Shown here: positions 1-5,380 of the stretch, one piece after another
How positions within the stretch are numbered: the first letter of the stretch is position 1
How the letters are laid out: every line of letters begins with the position of its first letter
From: Rhodanobacteraceae bacterium
GTDB lineage: Bacteria > Pseudomonadota > Gammaproteobacteria > Xanthomonadales > Rhodanobacteraceae
Length of the DNA stretch: 5,511 nt
Direction: 5' to 3'
Assembly: GCA_025924775.1 (NCBI GenBank)
Contig: JAICHS010000166.1
Span: 1 to 5,511 of the forward strand
Position numbers and translations under genes: made by a program
The notes under the pieces: model-generated
Told to the model about the DNA's origin: nothing
The model's database searches: none
The model's input: the letters and a program-made list of their open reading frames with translations, nothing else

Positions 1-506
1 CCGACGACTACACCGACCCGTCGCCCGCGACCACCTTCGCGCACCTGGATTCGACCGTGGCGTTGTCGCGCGACATCGCGTCCCTGGGCATCTATCCCGC
101 GGTCGATCCGTTGTCCTCCACCTCGCGCCAGCTCGATCCGCTGGTGATCGGCCAGGAACACTACGACGTTGCGCGCAAGGTGCAGGGCACCCTGCAGCGC
201 TACAAGGAACTGAAGGACATCATCGCGATCCTCGGCATGGACGAACTCTCCGAGGAAGACAAGCGTGCCGTATACCGCGCGCGCAAGTGCGAGCGTTTCT
301 TCTCGCAGCCCTTCCACGTGGCCGAAGTGTTCACCGGCTCGCCGGGCAAGTACGTACCGCTGAAGGAAACCATCCGCGCGTTCAAGATGATCGTCGAAGG
401 TGAAGTCGACCACCTGCCCGAGCAGGCGTTCTACATGGTCGGCGGCATCGAGGACGCCATCAAGAAGGGCGAGGCGATGCTCGAGAAAGACAAGCAGGCA
501 GCGTAA
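1..506 (+). CDS. atpD: F1F0 ATP synthase beta subunit, C-terminal part (5' end outside window)
   Basis: Catalytic beta subunit of the membrane-bound F1F0 ATP synthase, which makes ATP from ADP and phosphate using the proton gradient. The reading frame is open from base 3 and ends with TAA at 504-506, so about the last 167 residues are present; the nucleotide-binding P-loop half is missing. Visible family landmarks are ATTFAHLD near the start, YPAVDPLSSTSR, the DELSEED motif (bases 240-260) whose loop contacts the rotating gamma subunit, SQPFHVAEVFTGSPGKYV, and LPEQAFYMVGG near the end. GTG at 57 is an internal valine codon (HLDSTVALSR), not a start. atpC follows after 9 bp, the usual order at the end of the atp operon. 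Identification is certain from the motifs; nothing suggests disruption. Confidence 0.98.
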   Translation, partial: DDYTDPSPATTFAHLDSTVALSRDIASLGIYPAVDPLSSTSRQLDPLVIGQEHYDVARKVQGTLQRYKELKDIIAILGMDELSEEDKRAVYRARKCERFFSQPFHVAEVFTGSPGKYVPLKETIRAFKMIVEGEVDHLPEQAFYMVGGIEDAIKKGEAMLEKDKQAA

Positions 507-515
507 GCGCATCCC

Positions 516-941
516 ATGGCCACCACCATCCACTGCGACATCGTCAGCGCCGAAGCCAACATCTTCCACGGCGACGCGACGCTGGTCATTGCCACCGGCG
601 AAGCGGGCGAGTTGGGCATCGCGCCGCGCCACGAGCCCCTGTTGACGCGCCTCAAGCCGGGCCAGGTCGAAGTGATCGGCGAGGACGGCAAACGCCAGTC
701 GTATTACGTTTCCGGCGGCATCCTGGAGGTCCAGCCGGACGTGGTCACGGTGTTGGCCGATACCGCCTTGCGTGCCGACGAAATCGACGAGGCTGCGGTC
801 AAGCGTGCCAAGGAAGAAGCCGAACGCGTGCTCGAGAACCGTGGCGATGCCAAGACCGTGGAGCAGGCCCAGGAACAGCTGACGCAAGCCGTGGCGCAGT
901 TGCAGGCGCTGGAGCGGCTGCGCCGCAACCTGCAGCACTGA
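516..941 (+). CDS. atpC: F1F0 ATP synthase epsilon subunit
   Basis: Epsilon subunit of the F1 central stalk. It couples the gamma rotor to the c-ring and can inhibit ATP hydrolysis. The 141-residue product has the usual length. The N-terminal beta-sandwich (about residues 1-86) contains the family pattern GELGIAPRHEPLLTRLKPG followed by YYVSGGILEVQPDVVTVLAD. The C-terminal helical hairpin (about 90-141) is rich in Ala, Glu and Arg and ends in LERLRRNLQH. The ATG lies 9 bp after the atpD stop, and the gene is presumably translated from the same polycistronic message; no strong Shine-Dalgarno sequence is visible, which fits translational coupling. It is the last gene of the operon, because a strong terminator starts about 25 bp after its stop codon. 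Confidence 0.97.
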   Translation: MATTIHCDIVSAEANIFHGDATLVIATGEAGELGIAPRHEPLLTRLKPGQVEVIGEDGKRQSYYVSGGILEVQPDVVTVLADTALRADEIDEAAVKRAKEEAERVLENRGDAKTVEQAQEQLTQAVAQLQALERLRRNLQH

Positions 942-965
942 CGTCGCGGGCCGTACACCAACCCC

Positions 966-992
966 GAAGCGCCGGCCACTGGCCGGCGTTTT
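966..992 (+). terminator. Rho-independent terminator of the atp operon
   Basis: A perfect 8-bp GC stem (CGCCGGCC at 970-977 with GGCCGGCG at 981-988) closes a 3-nt ACT loop and runs into TTTT at 989-992, then CGTT. The stem can be extended downwards by G-U and A-U pairs (GAA at 966-968 region with TTT). Its place just after the atpC stop and before glmU indicates that most atp transcription ends here and that glmU has its own promoter or depends on read-through. Confidence 0.9.
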
Positions 993-1046
993 CGTTGGTG
1001 GTTTCCGCGGGTCGATCACTCGCCTCGCCACTTGCCGCGCGGGCCA

Positions 1047-1075
1047 GGTTGCGCCAATGTTGCGCGACCGCAACC
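1047..1075 (+). promoter_or_regulatory. Direct repeat and hairpin in the glmU leader
   Basis: GTTGCGC occurs at 1048-1054 and again at 1059-1065, exactly 11 bp apart, and is followed by the inverted copy CGCAACC at 1069-1075. The 3' arm can pair with the second copy (GTTGCG 1059-1064, loop CGAC, CGCAAC 1069-1074) or with the first (GGTTGCG 1047-1053), so two alternative hairpins are possible 11 bp before the glmU ATG. It could be an operator or a leader structure that limits ribosome access. It could also be chance in GC-rich DNA. No protein or RNA family is recognised. Confidence 0.35.
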
Positions 1076-1086
1076 AGAGAACCGCC

Positions 1087-2460
1087 ATGGCTGATCCCCT
1101 GCACGTGATCGTCCTCGCCGCCGGCGAGGGCAAGCGCATGAAGTCGCTGTTGCCCAAGGTACTGATGCCGCTGGCCGGACGGCCGATGCTGGCGCACGTG
1201 CTGGACACGGCGCGCGCGTTGCGGCCGGAGGGCCTGCACGTGGTGTACGGCCATCGCGGCGAGACGGTGCGCACCGCGTTTGCGCGCGACACCGACATCC
1301 ACTGGGTGCACCAGTCCGAACAGCGCGGCACCGGTCACGCGGTACGGTTGGCGCTGCACGACATACCGGACCCGACCCGGATCCTGGTGTTGTATGGCGA
1401 CGTGCCATTGCTGCGCGCCGAAACCCTGGCCGAGCTGATTGCGACGCACGCGGAACTTGCCGTGCTGGCGGCCGAACTGGATGATCCCTCGGGTTACGGC
1501 CGGGTGCTGCGGGATGGCCTGGGGCGGGTGCGCGCGATCGTCGAGGAGCACGACAGCGACGACGCGCAACGCGCGGTCCACATCGTCAATACCGGCGTCG
1601 TGTTCGCGGAATCACGCCCGCTGCGCGGCTGGGTTGATCGGCTTTCGGCGGACAACCGCCAAGGCGAGTTGTACCTGACCGACGTATTCGGGTTGGCGGC
1701 CACGGCGGGCGCGCCGGCCGACGTGGTGGTGACCGCCAATACCGCCGAGGCATTTGGCGCCAATGACGCAGCCCAGCTTGCCGAATTGACGGCGGTCTTG
1801 CGCCACCGCGACGCCGAGCGGCTGTTGCAGGAAGGCGTGCGGCTGGCGGACCCGGCACGCTTCGACCTGCGCGGCCATTTCAGCCACGGGCGCGACGTCG
1901 AAATCGACGCGGACGTGATCCTGGAAGGCGGCGTCACCCTGGGCGAAGGCGTGAAGATCGGGCCCTTCTGCCGACTGCGCGACGTCAATCTTGCCGCCGG
2001 TACCGAGGTGTTCGCGCACTGCGACCTCGAGGGCGTGACGACTTACGGTGCCTGCCGGATCGGCCCGTTCGCGCGGCTGCGCCCCGGCACGGAACTGGCC
2101 GCCGGCGTGCACGTGGGCAACTTCGTGGAAATCAAGAAGGCCAAGCTGGGCGAGGGCAGCAAGGCCAACCACCTCACCTATCTCGGCGATGCCCGCATCG
2201 GTACCCACGTCAACATCGGCGCCGGCACCATCACCTGCAACTACGACGGCGTGAACAAACACGTCACCGAGATCGGCAATGAGGCGTTCATTGGTTCCAA
2301 CACCTCGCTGGTTGCGCCGGTGAAGGTGGGCGATGGGGCCACGATCGGTGCGGGGTCAACCATTGCCGGGCAGGCGCCGGCGGGCGAGCTGACCGTGGCG
2401 CGCAGCCGCCAGAGCACCATTCGTGGCTGGCGGCGGCCCGGCAAGAAGAAGGACGCGTAA
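1087..2460 (+). CDS. glmU: Bifunctional GlcNAc-1-P uridyltransferase / glucosamine-1-P acetyltransferase
   Basis: GlmU makes UDP-N-acetylglucosamine for peptidoglycan and lipopolysaccharide. The C-terminal domain acetylates glucosamine-1-phosphate with acetyl-CoA and the N-terminal domain transfers UMP from UTP. The 457-residue product matches E. coli GlmU (456). The Rossmann-like pyrophosphorylase domain (about 1-230) shows LAAGEGKRM at 10-18, LPKVL with Lys24, HQSEQRGTGHAV at 75-86, YGDVPL with metal-binding Asp105, and LYLTDVFGLA. The left-handed beta-helix acetyltransferase domain (about 250-457) shows repeated hexapeptides, KKAKLGEGSKANHLTYLGD with the catalytic-base His362, and CNYDGVNK at 384-391. 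The tail is basic (WRRPGKKKDA). I chose ATG 1087 over ATG 1057 because the product then begins MADPLHVIVLAAG like its homologues, with AGAGA 6 bp before it; the upstream start would add 10 unrelated residues encoded by the leader repeat. atpC-glmU adjacency is also seen in E. coli. Confidence 0.97.
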   Translation: MADPLHVIVLAAGEGKRMKSLLPKVLMPLAGRPMLAHVLDTARALRPEGLHVVYGHRGETVRTAFARDTDIHWVHQSEQRGTGHAVRLALHDIPDPTRILVLYGDVPLLRAETLAELIATHAELAVLAAELDDPSGYGRVLRDGLGRVRAIVEEHDSDDAQRAVHIVNTGVVFAESRPLRGWVDRLSADNRQGELYLTDVFGLAATAGAPADVVVTANTAEAFGANDAAQLAELTAVLRHRDAERLLQEGVRLADPARFDLRGHFSHGRDVEIDADVILEGGVTLGEGVKIGPFCRLRDVNLAAGTEVFAHCDLEGVTTYGACRIGPFARLRPGTELAAGVHVGNFVEIKKAKLGEGSKANHLTYLGDARIGTHVNIGAGTITCNYDGVNKHVTEIGNEAFIGSNTSLVAPVKVGDGATIGAGSTIAGQAPAGELTVARSRQSTIRGWRRPGKKKDA

Positions 2461-2465
2461 CGCCG

Positions 2466-3437
2466 TCAGGCGGCAAACCGCCAGCCGTCGATTTCGACCA
2501 GCAGCTCGCTGCGGCAGATGTCGCCCTGCAGCAGCAGGCGCGGCACCGACGGGCCCAGTTGCCGGTCCAGCACGCCGCGCACCGCTTCGGCGTCTTCCGG
2601 GTGGCGGACGTAGACCTTGAGCGGAGACGAGCCATCAAAGGGCGGCAGCGAGGCCCGTTCCAGCAAGGCGCGCAGGTTGGCGATGGCCTCGCCGGCCTGT
2701 GCGGTGACGTTGCCGGCGTGGCTTGACGCGTGGCCGATCACGGCCGCGGTGCCGGAAATCGCGAGACCGCCCCGCGGCAGCAGCATCGCGCGCGCAAAAC
2801 TGGGTGCGGTCGGGCCGTATTGGCGCGGGTAGGCCCATGCGCTGACCTGGCGGGGGTTTTCCAGCGCGGTGCCGTCGTGTTGGCCGCACAGGGCGTACAC
2901 CTGCAGCCGCCGTTGCGGTCCGCGGTGGCCAATGGCCGTCGCCGCGGGAAAGCGCGTGAGGCCGTGGGCGGCCATGCTGCGCGCGCGCGCATCGCAGAAC
3001 CGCCGGTAGCGCTCGCTATCGCCCGCACCGGCGTTGATGGCTTCCAGATAATTCCAGATCCGCAGCAGGTGATGCTCCGGACTCGCCGCCACGTGCGCCA
3101 GCAGGCGGTCGTAGGCGTGGGTGCATGCGGCCTCGATGTCGTCCGGCCCGCACTCGTCCACCTCAATCGCGACGAATTGCCAGCCGCCACCACGCGACCA
3201 GCGCAAGTCGCCTTCGCGGCCGTGGCTGACCATGGCGTCGGTCAGCCAGCACTCGCTGGGCGCCGCCGGGTCCAGCGCGGACTGTACGACCCGCAGGTAG
3301 CGGGCATCGTCCGGATCGGTGGCGGTGGCGGCGTCGGCGAAACCGAACACGGCAAGCGTGCCGGGTGGGTCGAGCAGCGTGGTGACCGCCTCGTGGCGAT
3401 AGGTCACCCGCAGCGCGGACGGTTCGACCGGGTTCAT
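2466..3437 (-). CDS. xanB2: XanB2-type chorismatase (3-/4-hydroxybenzoate synthase)
   Basis: Member of the FkbO/Hyg5/XanB2 chorismatase family, often annotated as pteridine-dependent deoxygenase-like, with a YjgF/Rid-like fold. By family knowledge XanB2 cleaves chorismate to pyruvate plus 3-hydroxybenzoate (xanthomonadin starter) and 4-hydroxybenzoate (ubiquinone precursor). The 323-residue product carries the family signatures RIWNYLEAIN (126-135), RYRRFCDARA (143-152), PAATAIG (164-170), ENPRQVSAWAYPRQYGPTAPSFARA (193-217) and ISGTAAVIGHASSHAGN (227-243). Near the C-terminus Cys308 lies seven residues before Glu315 (C-R-S-E-L-L-V-E), the spacing of Cys327 and catalytic Glu334 in Hyg5 as I recall it, which points to hydroxybenzoate formation rather than the FkbO dihydrodiol type. 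ATG 3437 is preferred to ATG 3506 because AGGGA precedes it at 9 nt. Stop TGA lies 5 bp from the glmU stop, convergent. It is divergent from an acyl carrier protein gene, matching the aryl polyene pigment context. The exact product ratio cannot be read from sequence. Confidence 0.9.
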   Translation of the reverse strand: MNPVEPSALRVTYRHEAVTTLLDPPGTLAVFGFADAATATDPDDARYLRVVQSALDPAAPSECWLTDAMVSHGREGDLRWSRGGGWQFVAIEVDECGPDDIEAACTHAYDRLLAHVAASPEHHLLRIWNYLEAINAGAGDSERYRRFCDARARSMAAHGLTRFPAATAIGHRGPQRRLQVYALCGQHDGTALENPRQVSAWAYPRQYGPTAPSFARAMLLPRGGLAISGTAAVIGHASSHAGNVTAQAGEAIANLRALLERASLPPFDGSSPLKVYVRHPEDAEAVRGVLDRQLGPSVPRLLLQGDICRSELLVEIDGWRFAA

Positions 3438-3446
3438 GCGGTGGCG

Positions 3447-3451
3447 TCCCT
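3447..3451 (-). promoter_or_regulatory. Ribosome binding site of the chorismatase gene
   Basis: AGGGA on the minus strand, 9 nt before ATG 3437. It decides the start: the alternative ATG at 3506 has no comparable purine-rich site and would place 23 unremarkable residues before the conserved domain. Confidence 0.6.
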
Positions 3452-3505
3452 GCTGCGTGGGTACATGGGCCGAACCTTCCGAAACGTCTTGATCCAAACC
3501 CGCCA

Positions 3506-3514
3506 TGCTACACT
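3506..3514 (+). promoter_or_regulatory. Candidate extended -10 promoter of the acyl carrier protein gene
   Basis: TGCTACACT contains the TGn extension followed by TACACT (4 of 6 to TATAAT), about 38 bp before ATG 3552, which would put transcription start near 3521. An extended -10 can work without a good -35; TTGATC at 3489-3494 is only 14 bp away and is too close to be a normal partner. It lies within the 114-bp region between the divergent chorismatase and ACP genes. I found no convincing hexamer pair for the chorismatase direction. Confidence 0.4.
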
Positions 3515-3538
3515 AACCGGCTGATTCGGCGTGACGTT

Positions 3539-3542
3539 GGAG
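3539..3542 (+). promoter_or_regulatory. Ribosome binding site of the acyl carrier protein gene
   Basis: GGAG sits 9 nt before ATG 3552. It supports this ATG over the in-frame GTG at 3531, which would add seven residues and would contain the GGAG inside the coding region. Confidence 0.6.
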
Positions 3543-3551
3543 CTACGCAGC

Positions 3552-3824
3552 ATGACCCGGCAGACCCCTGCGGAGCAGGAACTGGCGAAGTTGATCGTTG
3601 ACAGCCTCGGCCTCGAGCAGGTGGCGCCGGAAAACATCGATCCGGAAGCGCCGCTGTTCGGCGGCGACCTGGGTTTGGATTCCATCGACGCGCTGGAACT
3701 GGCGCTGGCCGTCTCCAAACGTTATGACGTCCAGTTGCGCTCCGACAATCCTGACAACCGCCGGGTGTTCGGCTCGCTGCGCGCCCTTTCCGGGTACATC
3801 GAAGCCGCGCGCGCCGCGGCGTAG
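3552..3824 (+). CDS. xanC: Acyl carrier protein, XanC-like (aryl polyene/xanthomonadin type)
   Basis: Small acidic acyl carrier protein of 90 residues that would carry acyl or aryl intermediates as thioesters on a phosphopantetheine arm. The attachment site is LGLDSIDALEL with Ser44 in DSID, at the start of helix II; helix I is about residues 7-19 (EQELAKLIVDSLG). The region after helix II (KRYDVQLRSDNPDNRRVFGSLRALSGYI) resembles carriers from aryl polyene and xanthomonadin clusters rather than housekeeping AcpP, which is more acidic and has DSLD. It is divergent from the XanB2-like chorismatase, the enzyme that makes the xanthomonadin starter, so the XanC assignment rests on both sequence style and neighbour. 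No ketosynthase, dehydratase, reductase or phosphopantetheinyl transferase gene accompanies it here: the next gene is convergent 17 bp away. A generic specialised ACP is the alternative. Confidence 0.85.
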   Translation: MTRQTPAEQELAKLIVDSLGLEQVAPENIDPEAPLFGGDLGLDSIDALELALAVSKRYDVQLRSDNPDNRRVFGSLRALSGYIEAARAAA

Positions 3825-3841
3825 GCCGGCGCAAAGGCCGA

Positions 3842-4507
3842 CTACTGCTGCTGCGGATCGCCGTTCTGGTACTTGGCGCGCAAGGCGCGATAGCGCTGCA
3901 ACTGAGCGGTGAACTTGGCCTGGCTGTTGGCCAGATCCGTGCGTCGTTGCGCCAGCGCGTTGCGTTCGCCGTTGACAGTGGCGCGCTGTTCGGCGATGCG
4001 CTTGTTGACCGTGGGCGGAATCGGCTTGCCCGCGTGTTCCAGGTCCGCGGCGTGCGCCAGCAGGTCGGTCAGGGAATCCTCCTGGCTGCGCAGGTTGGTC
4101 TGCAAGGTGGCGATGTCGGTACGGATCTGTTGCAGCTGCGCCTGCTGCGATTGTTCGAGATCCTTGTCGGAAGGATAGGCCGACAGCATCTGGGTATCTT
4201 CCAGGCTCCGCTGCTGGATGGCGCGCCTGGCCGCTGCCTCGCGCGCCGCGGTGGCCGCGGCAGCCTGGCGTTCGGTCGGGGTCAACTCACGCGCAATGTG
4301 GCGCACGACCCGCCCGTCGTTGTTGACGATGTCGTAGCCACCGGCCAGCGCCGAAGCCGGAATGGTGTCGCTGAAATGCACGACGCCCGCGGTATCCCGC
4401 CAGCGGTAATGCGTGGCGGACGCATTGTTGGTCGCGCCGGCCGCGGGCAGCGCCACGCAGATGGCCAGCAAGGCCATGGACAACAGGCTCGGTGCAATCC
4501 GACGCAT
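3842..4507 (-). CDS. Secreted DUF4124 coiled-coil protein, function unknown
   Basis: A 221-residue exported protein of unknown function. Residues 1-25 are a signal peptide: two arginines, a hydrophobic core (IAPSLLSMALLAICVALP) and a likely cleavage after AGA at 25. Residues 33-75 (HYRWRDTAGVVHFSDTIP, then GYDIVNNDGRVVRHI) form a DUF4124 domain, the small beta domain with a Y-x-W-x-D-x-x-G-x-x-H-F/Y-S-D pattern common in gammaproteobacterial periplasmic proteins. The rest is mostly helical and Gln/Ala/Leu/Arg rich. Two coiled-coil segments (about 78-157 and 166-215) are separated by GKPIPP at 160-165, suggesting a helical hairpin. GGAG at 4514-4517 lies 6 nt before ATG 4507. It is downstream of pyrE on the same strand (74-bp gap) and convergent with the ACP gene. 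A periplasmic or envelope-associated scaffold is a guess; no catalytic motif is seen. Confidence 0.85.
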   Translation of the reverse strand: MRRIAPSLLSMALLAICVALPAAGATNNASATHYRWRDTAGVVHFSDTIPASALAGGYDIVNNDGRVVRHIARELTPTERQAAAATAAREAAARRAIQQRSLEDTQMLSAYPSDKDLEQSQQAQLQQIRTDIATLQTNLRSQEDSLTDLLAHAADLEHAGKPIPPTVNKRIAEQRATVNGERNALAQRRTDLANSQAKFTAQLQRYRALRAKYQNGDPQQQ

Positions 4508-4530
4508 GTGCGGCTCCGGTCAGAAACTGC

Positions 4531-4536
4531 AGTATA
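4531..4536 (-). promoter_or_regulatory. Candidate -10 box of the DUF4124 gene
   Basis: TATACT on the minus strand (5 of 6 to TATAAT), 23 bp before the ATG at 4507, in the 74-bp gap after pyrE. The flanking bases are AT-richer than the surroundings, but no good -35 is found at 16-18 bp. It would allow transcription separate from pyrE with a very short leader. Confidence 0.35.
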
Positions 4537-4581
4537 GATCGCGGTCCATGCAAATTACGGGCCGACGCGTGACCTCTCAGC

Positions 4582-5229
4582 TCAGGTCGCGCCGTAGCGC
4601 GCGCGGTAGGCTTCGAGGCGGCCACGCTGGCCCGCCAGGTCGGCGCGGCTGTCGGCGTATTCCAGCAGGTCGGCCAGGCTGACGATGGCGAGGGTCGGCA
4701 CGCCTTGTTCGCGCGCAAGTTCCTGGGTCGCCGAAAGCGTGCCCTGCCCGCGTTCCTGGCGGTCGAGCGCCACCAGTACCCCGGCAACCTTTGCGCCGGC
4801 GCCGCCAATCAAGCCCAGCGACTCGCGTACCGCGGTACCCGCGGTGATCACGTCGTCCACGATCAGCACCCGGCCCGCGAGCGGCGCGCCGACCAGCGCA
4901 CCACCCTCGCCATGGTCCTTGGCTTCCTTGCGGTTGTAGGCCCAGGGTACGTCGCGGCCGTGGCCGCGCGCCAGCGCGATGGCGGTTGCGGCCGCCAACG
5001 GAATGCCCTTGTACGCGGGGCCGAACAGCATGTCGAAGGCAATGCCGCTGGTCGCTATGGTGGCTGCGTAGGCCGCGCCGACTTCGGCCAGCGCCGCGCC
5101 GGAATCGATGCGACCCATGTTGAAGAAGTACGGGCTGTGGCGTCCGGATTTCAGGGTGAAGTCGCCGAAACGCAGTACGCCGCGGCCGAGCGCGGTATCG
5201 AGAAAAGCCTGCTGGTGGGGTTGCAACAC
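4582..5229 (-). CDS. pyrE: Orotate phosphoribosyltransferase
   Basis: PyrE transfers ribose-5-phosphate from PRPP to orotate, giving orotidine-5'-monophosphate, the fifth step of pyrimidine synthesis in the cytoplasm. The 215-residue product fits the enterobacterial-type enzyme (213 in E. coli). It shows FGDFTLKSGRHSPYFFN at 21-37 (orotate-side region), GPAYKGIPLA at 70-79, the mobile catalytic loop NRKEAKDHGEGG at 99-110, and the PRPP-binding signature VLIVDDVITAGTA at 121-133. The start is unusual: the first codons are GTG at 5229 and TTG at 5226, with no ATG in frame nearby and no Shine-Dalgarno site. Homologues begin a few residues before the F-L/F-I-x-x-AL segment, so either codon fits and GTG 5229 is the conventional choice. 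It is divergent from the exonuclease III gene and followed by the DUF4124 gene. Confidence 0.96.
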   Translation of the reverse strand: MLQPHQQAFLDTALGRGVLRFGDFTLKSGRHSPYFFNMGRIDSGAALAEVGAAYAATIATSGIAFDMLFGPAYKGIPLAAATAIALARGHGRDVPWAYNRKEAKDHGEGGALVGAPLAGRVLIVDDVITAGTAVRESLGLIGGAGAKVAGVLVALDRQERGQGTLSATQELAREQGVPTLAIVSLADLLEYADSRADLAGQRGRLEAYRARYGAT

Positions 5230-5246
5230 GGGAATGCGGATTCGGG
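5229..5246. repeat. Imperfect inverted repeat arm at the pyrE start
   Basis: CGGGAATGCGGATTCGGG directly precedes and touches the pyrE start codon. Its reverse complement closely matches 5349-5367 (CCCGATTCCCGCATTCCGA), differing by one substitution and small indels. The arms lie at the two ends of the pyrE/exonuclease III spacer, about 100 bp apart. Confidence 0.5.
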
Positions 5247-5266
5247 TTTCGAGATACGAGGGCCGG

Positions 5267-5272
5267 ATGATA
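5267..5272 (-). promoter_or_regulatory. Candidate -10 box of pyrE
   Basis: TATCAT on the minus strand (5 of 6 to TATAAT), 37 bp before the GTG start, giving a leader of about 30 nt. No good -35 is found at 16-18 bp. GATACG occurs twice nearby (5253-5258 and 5269-5274), the second copy overlapping this box. Confidence 0.3.
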
Positions 5273-5284
5273 CGCGAATCCAGG

Positions 5285-5333
5285 GCACCGGCACCGCGAT
5301 CCGCCGGTTCGTGATTGTCAGCGATGCCGGTGC
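5285..5333. repeat. Inverted repeat/stem-loop in the pyrE/exonuclease III spacer
   Basis: GCACCGGCA at 5285-5293 pairs perfectly with TGCCGGTGC at 5325-5333 across a 31-nt loop. On the + strand it is followed at once by TTTT (5334-5337), so it resembles a long-loop terminator reading toward the exonuclease gene, although no + strand gene lies upstream of it here. On the minus strand it would be upstream of, or at, the pyrE promoter and could be an operator. Confidence 0.35.
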
Positions 5334-5344
5334 TTTTGCTTTAG

Positions 5345-5372
5345 GATTCCCGATTCCCGCATTCCGATTCCC
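5345..5372. repeat. GATTCCC heptamer repeats before the exonuclease III gene
   Basis: GATTCCC occurs in tandem at 5345-5351 and 5352-5358 and again at 5366-5372, with a related CATTCC between (5360-5365). Short intergenic arrays of this GGGAATC/GATTCCC kind are common in xanthomonad genomes as I recall. The array ends 8 bp before the exonuclease GTG. Confidence 0.6.
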
Positions 5373-5380
5373 CCGCATTT

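Noticed and set aside
1057..1086. Upstream in-frame ATG for glmU adding 10 residues
   Set aside because: The added residues do not resemble GlmU N-termini, and the codons coincide with the leader repeat; ATG 1087 gives the expected length and start.
799..1581. Long minus-strand open frame across atpC and glmU
   Set aside because: It runs opposite two certain genes and its product is a low-complexity Arg/Ala/His-rich sequence typical of antisense frames in GC-rich DNA.
2461..2482. Possible bidirectional terminator between glmU and the chorismatase gene (GGCGG-CAAA-CCGCC)
   Set aside because: The stem is only 5 bp, it lies inside the chorismatase 3' end and no T-run follows on either strand.
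3438..3506. Upstream in-frame ATG for the chorismatase adding 23 residues
   Set aside because: No ribosome site precedes it, it overlaps the candidate ACP promoter, and ATG 3437 has AGGGA at good spacing.
2730..3524. 264-residue plus-strand open frame opposite the chorismatase gene
   Set aside because: Its composition is that of an antisense shadow, and the minus-strand frame carries clear chorismatase motifs.
4571..4588. GACCT...AGGTC hairpin at the pyrE stop as a terminator
   Set aside because: Stem of 5 bp with an 8-nt loop and no adjacent T-run; too weak to call.
5315..5345. TTGTCA (5315-5320) with TTTAGG as the exonuclease gene promoter
   Set aside because: The -35 is good, but the spacer is 19 bp and the -10 matches only 3 of 6 bases; it also overlaps the stem-loop arm.
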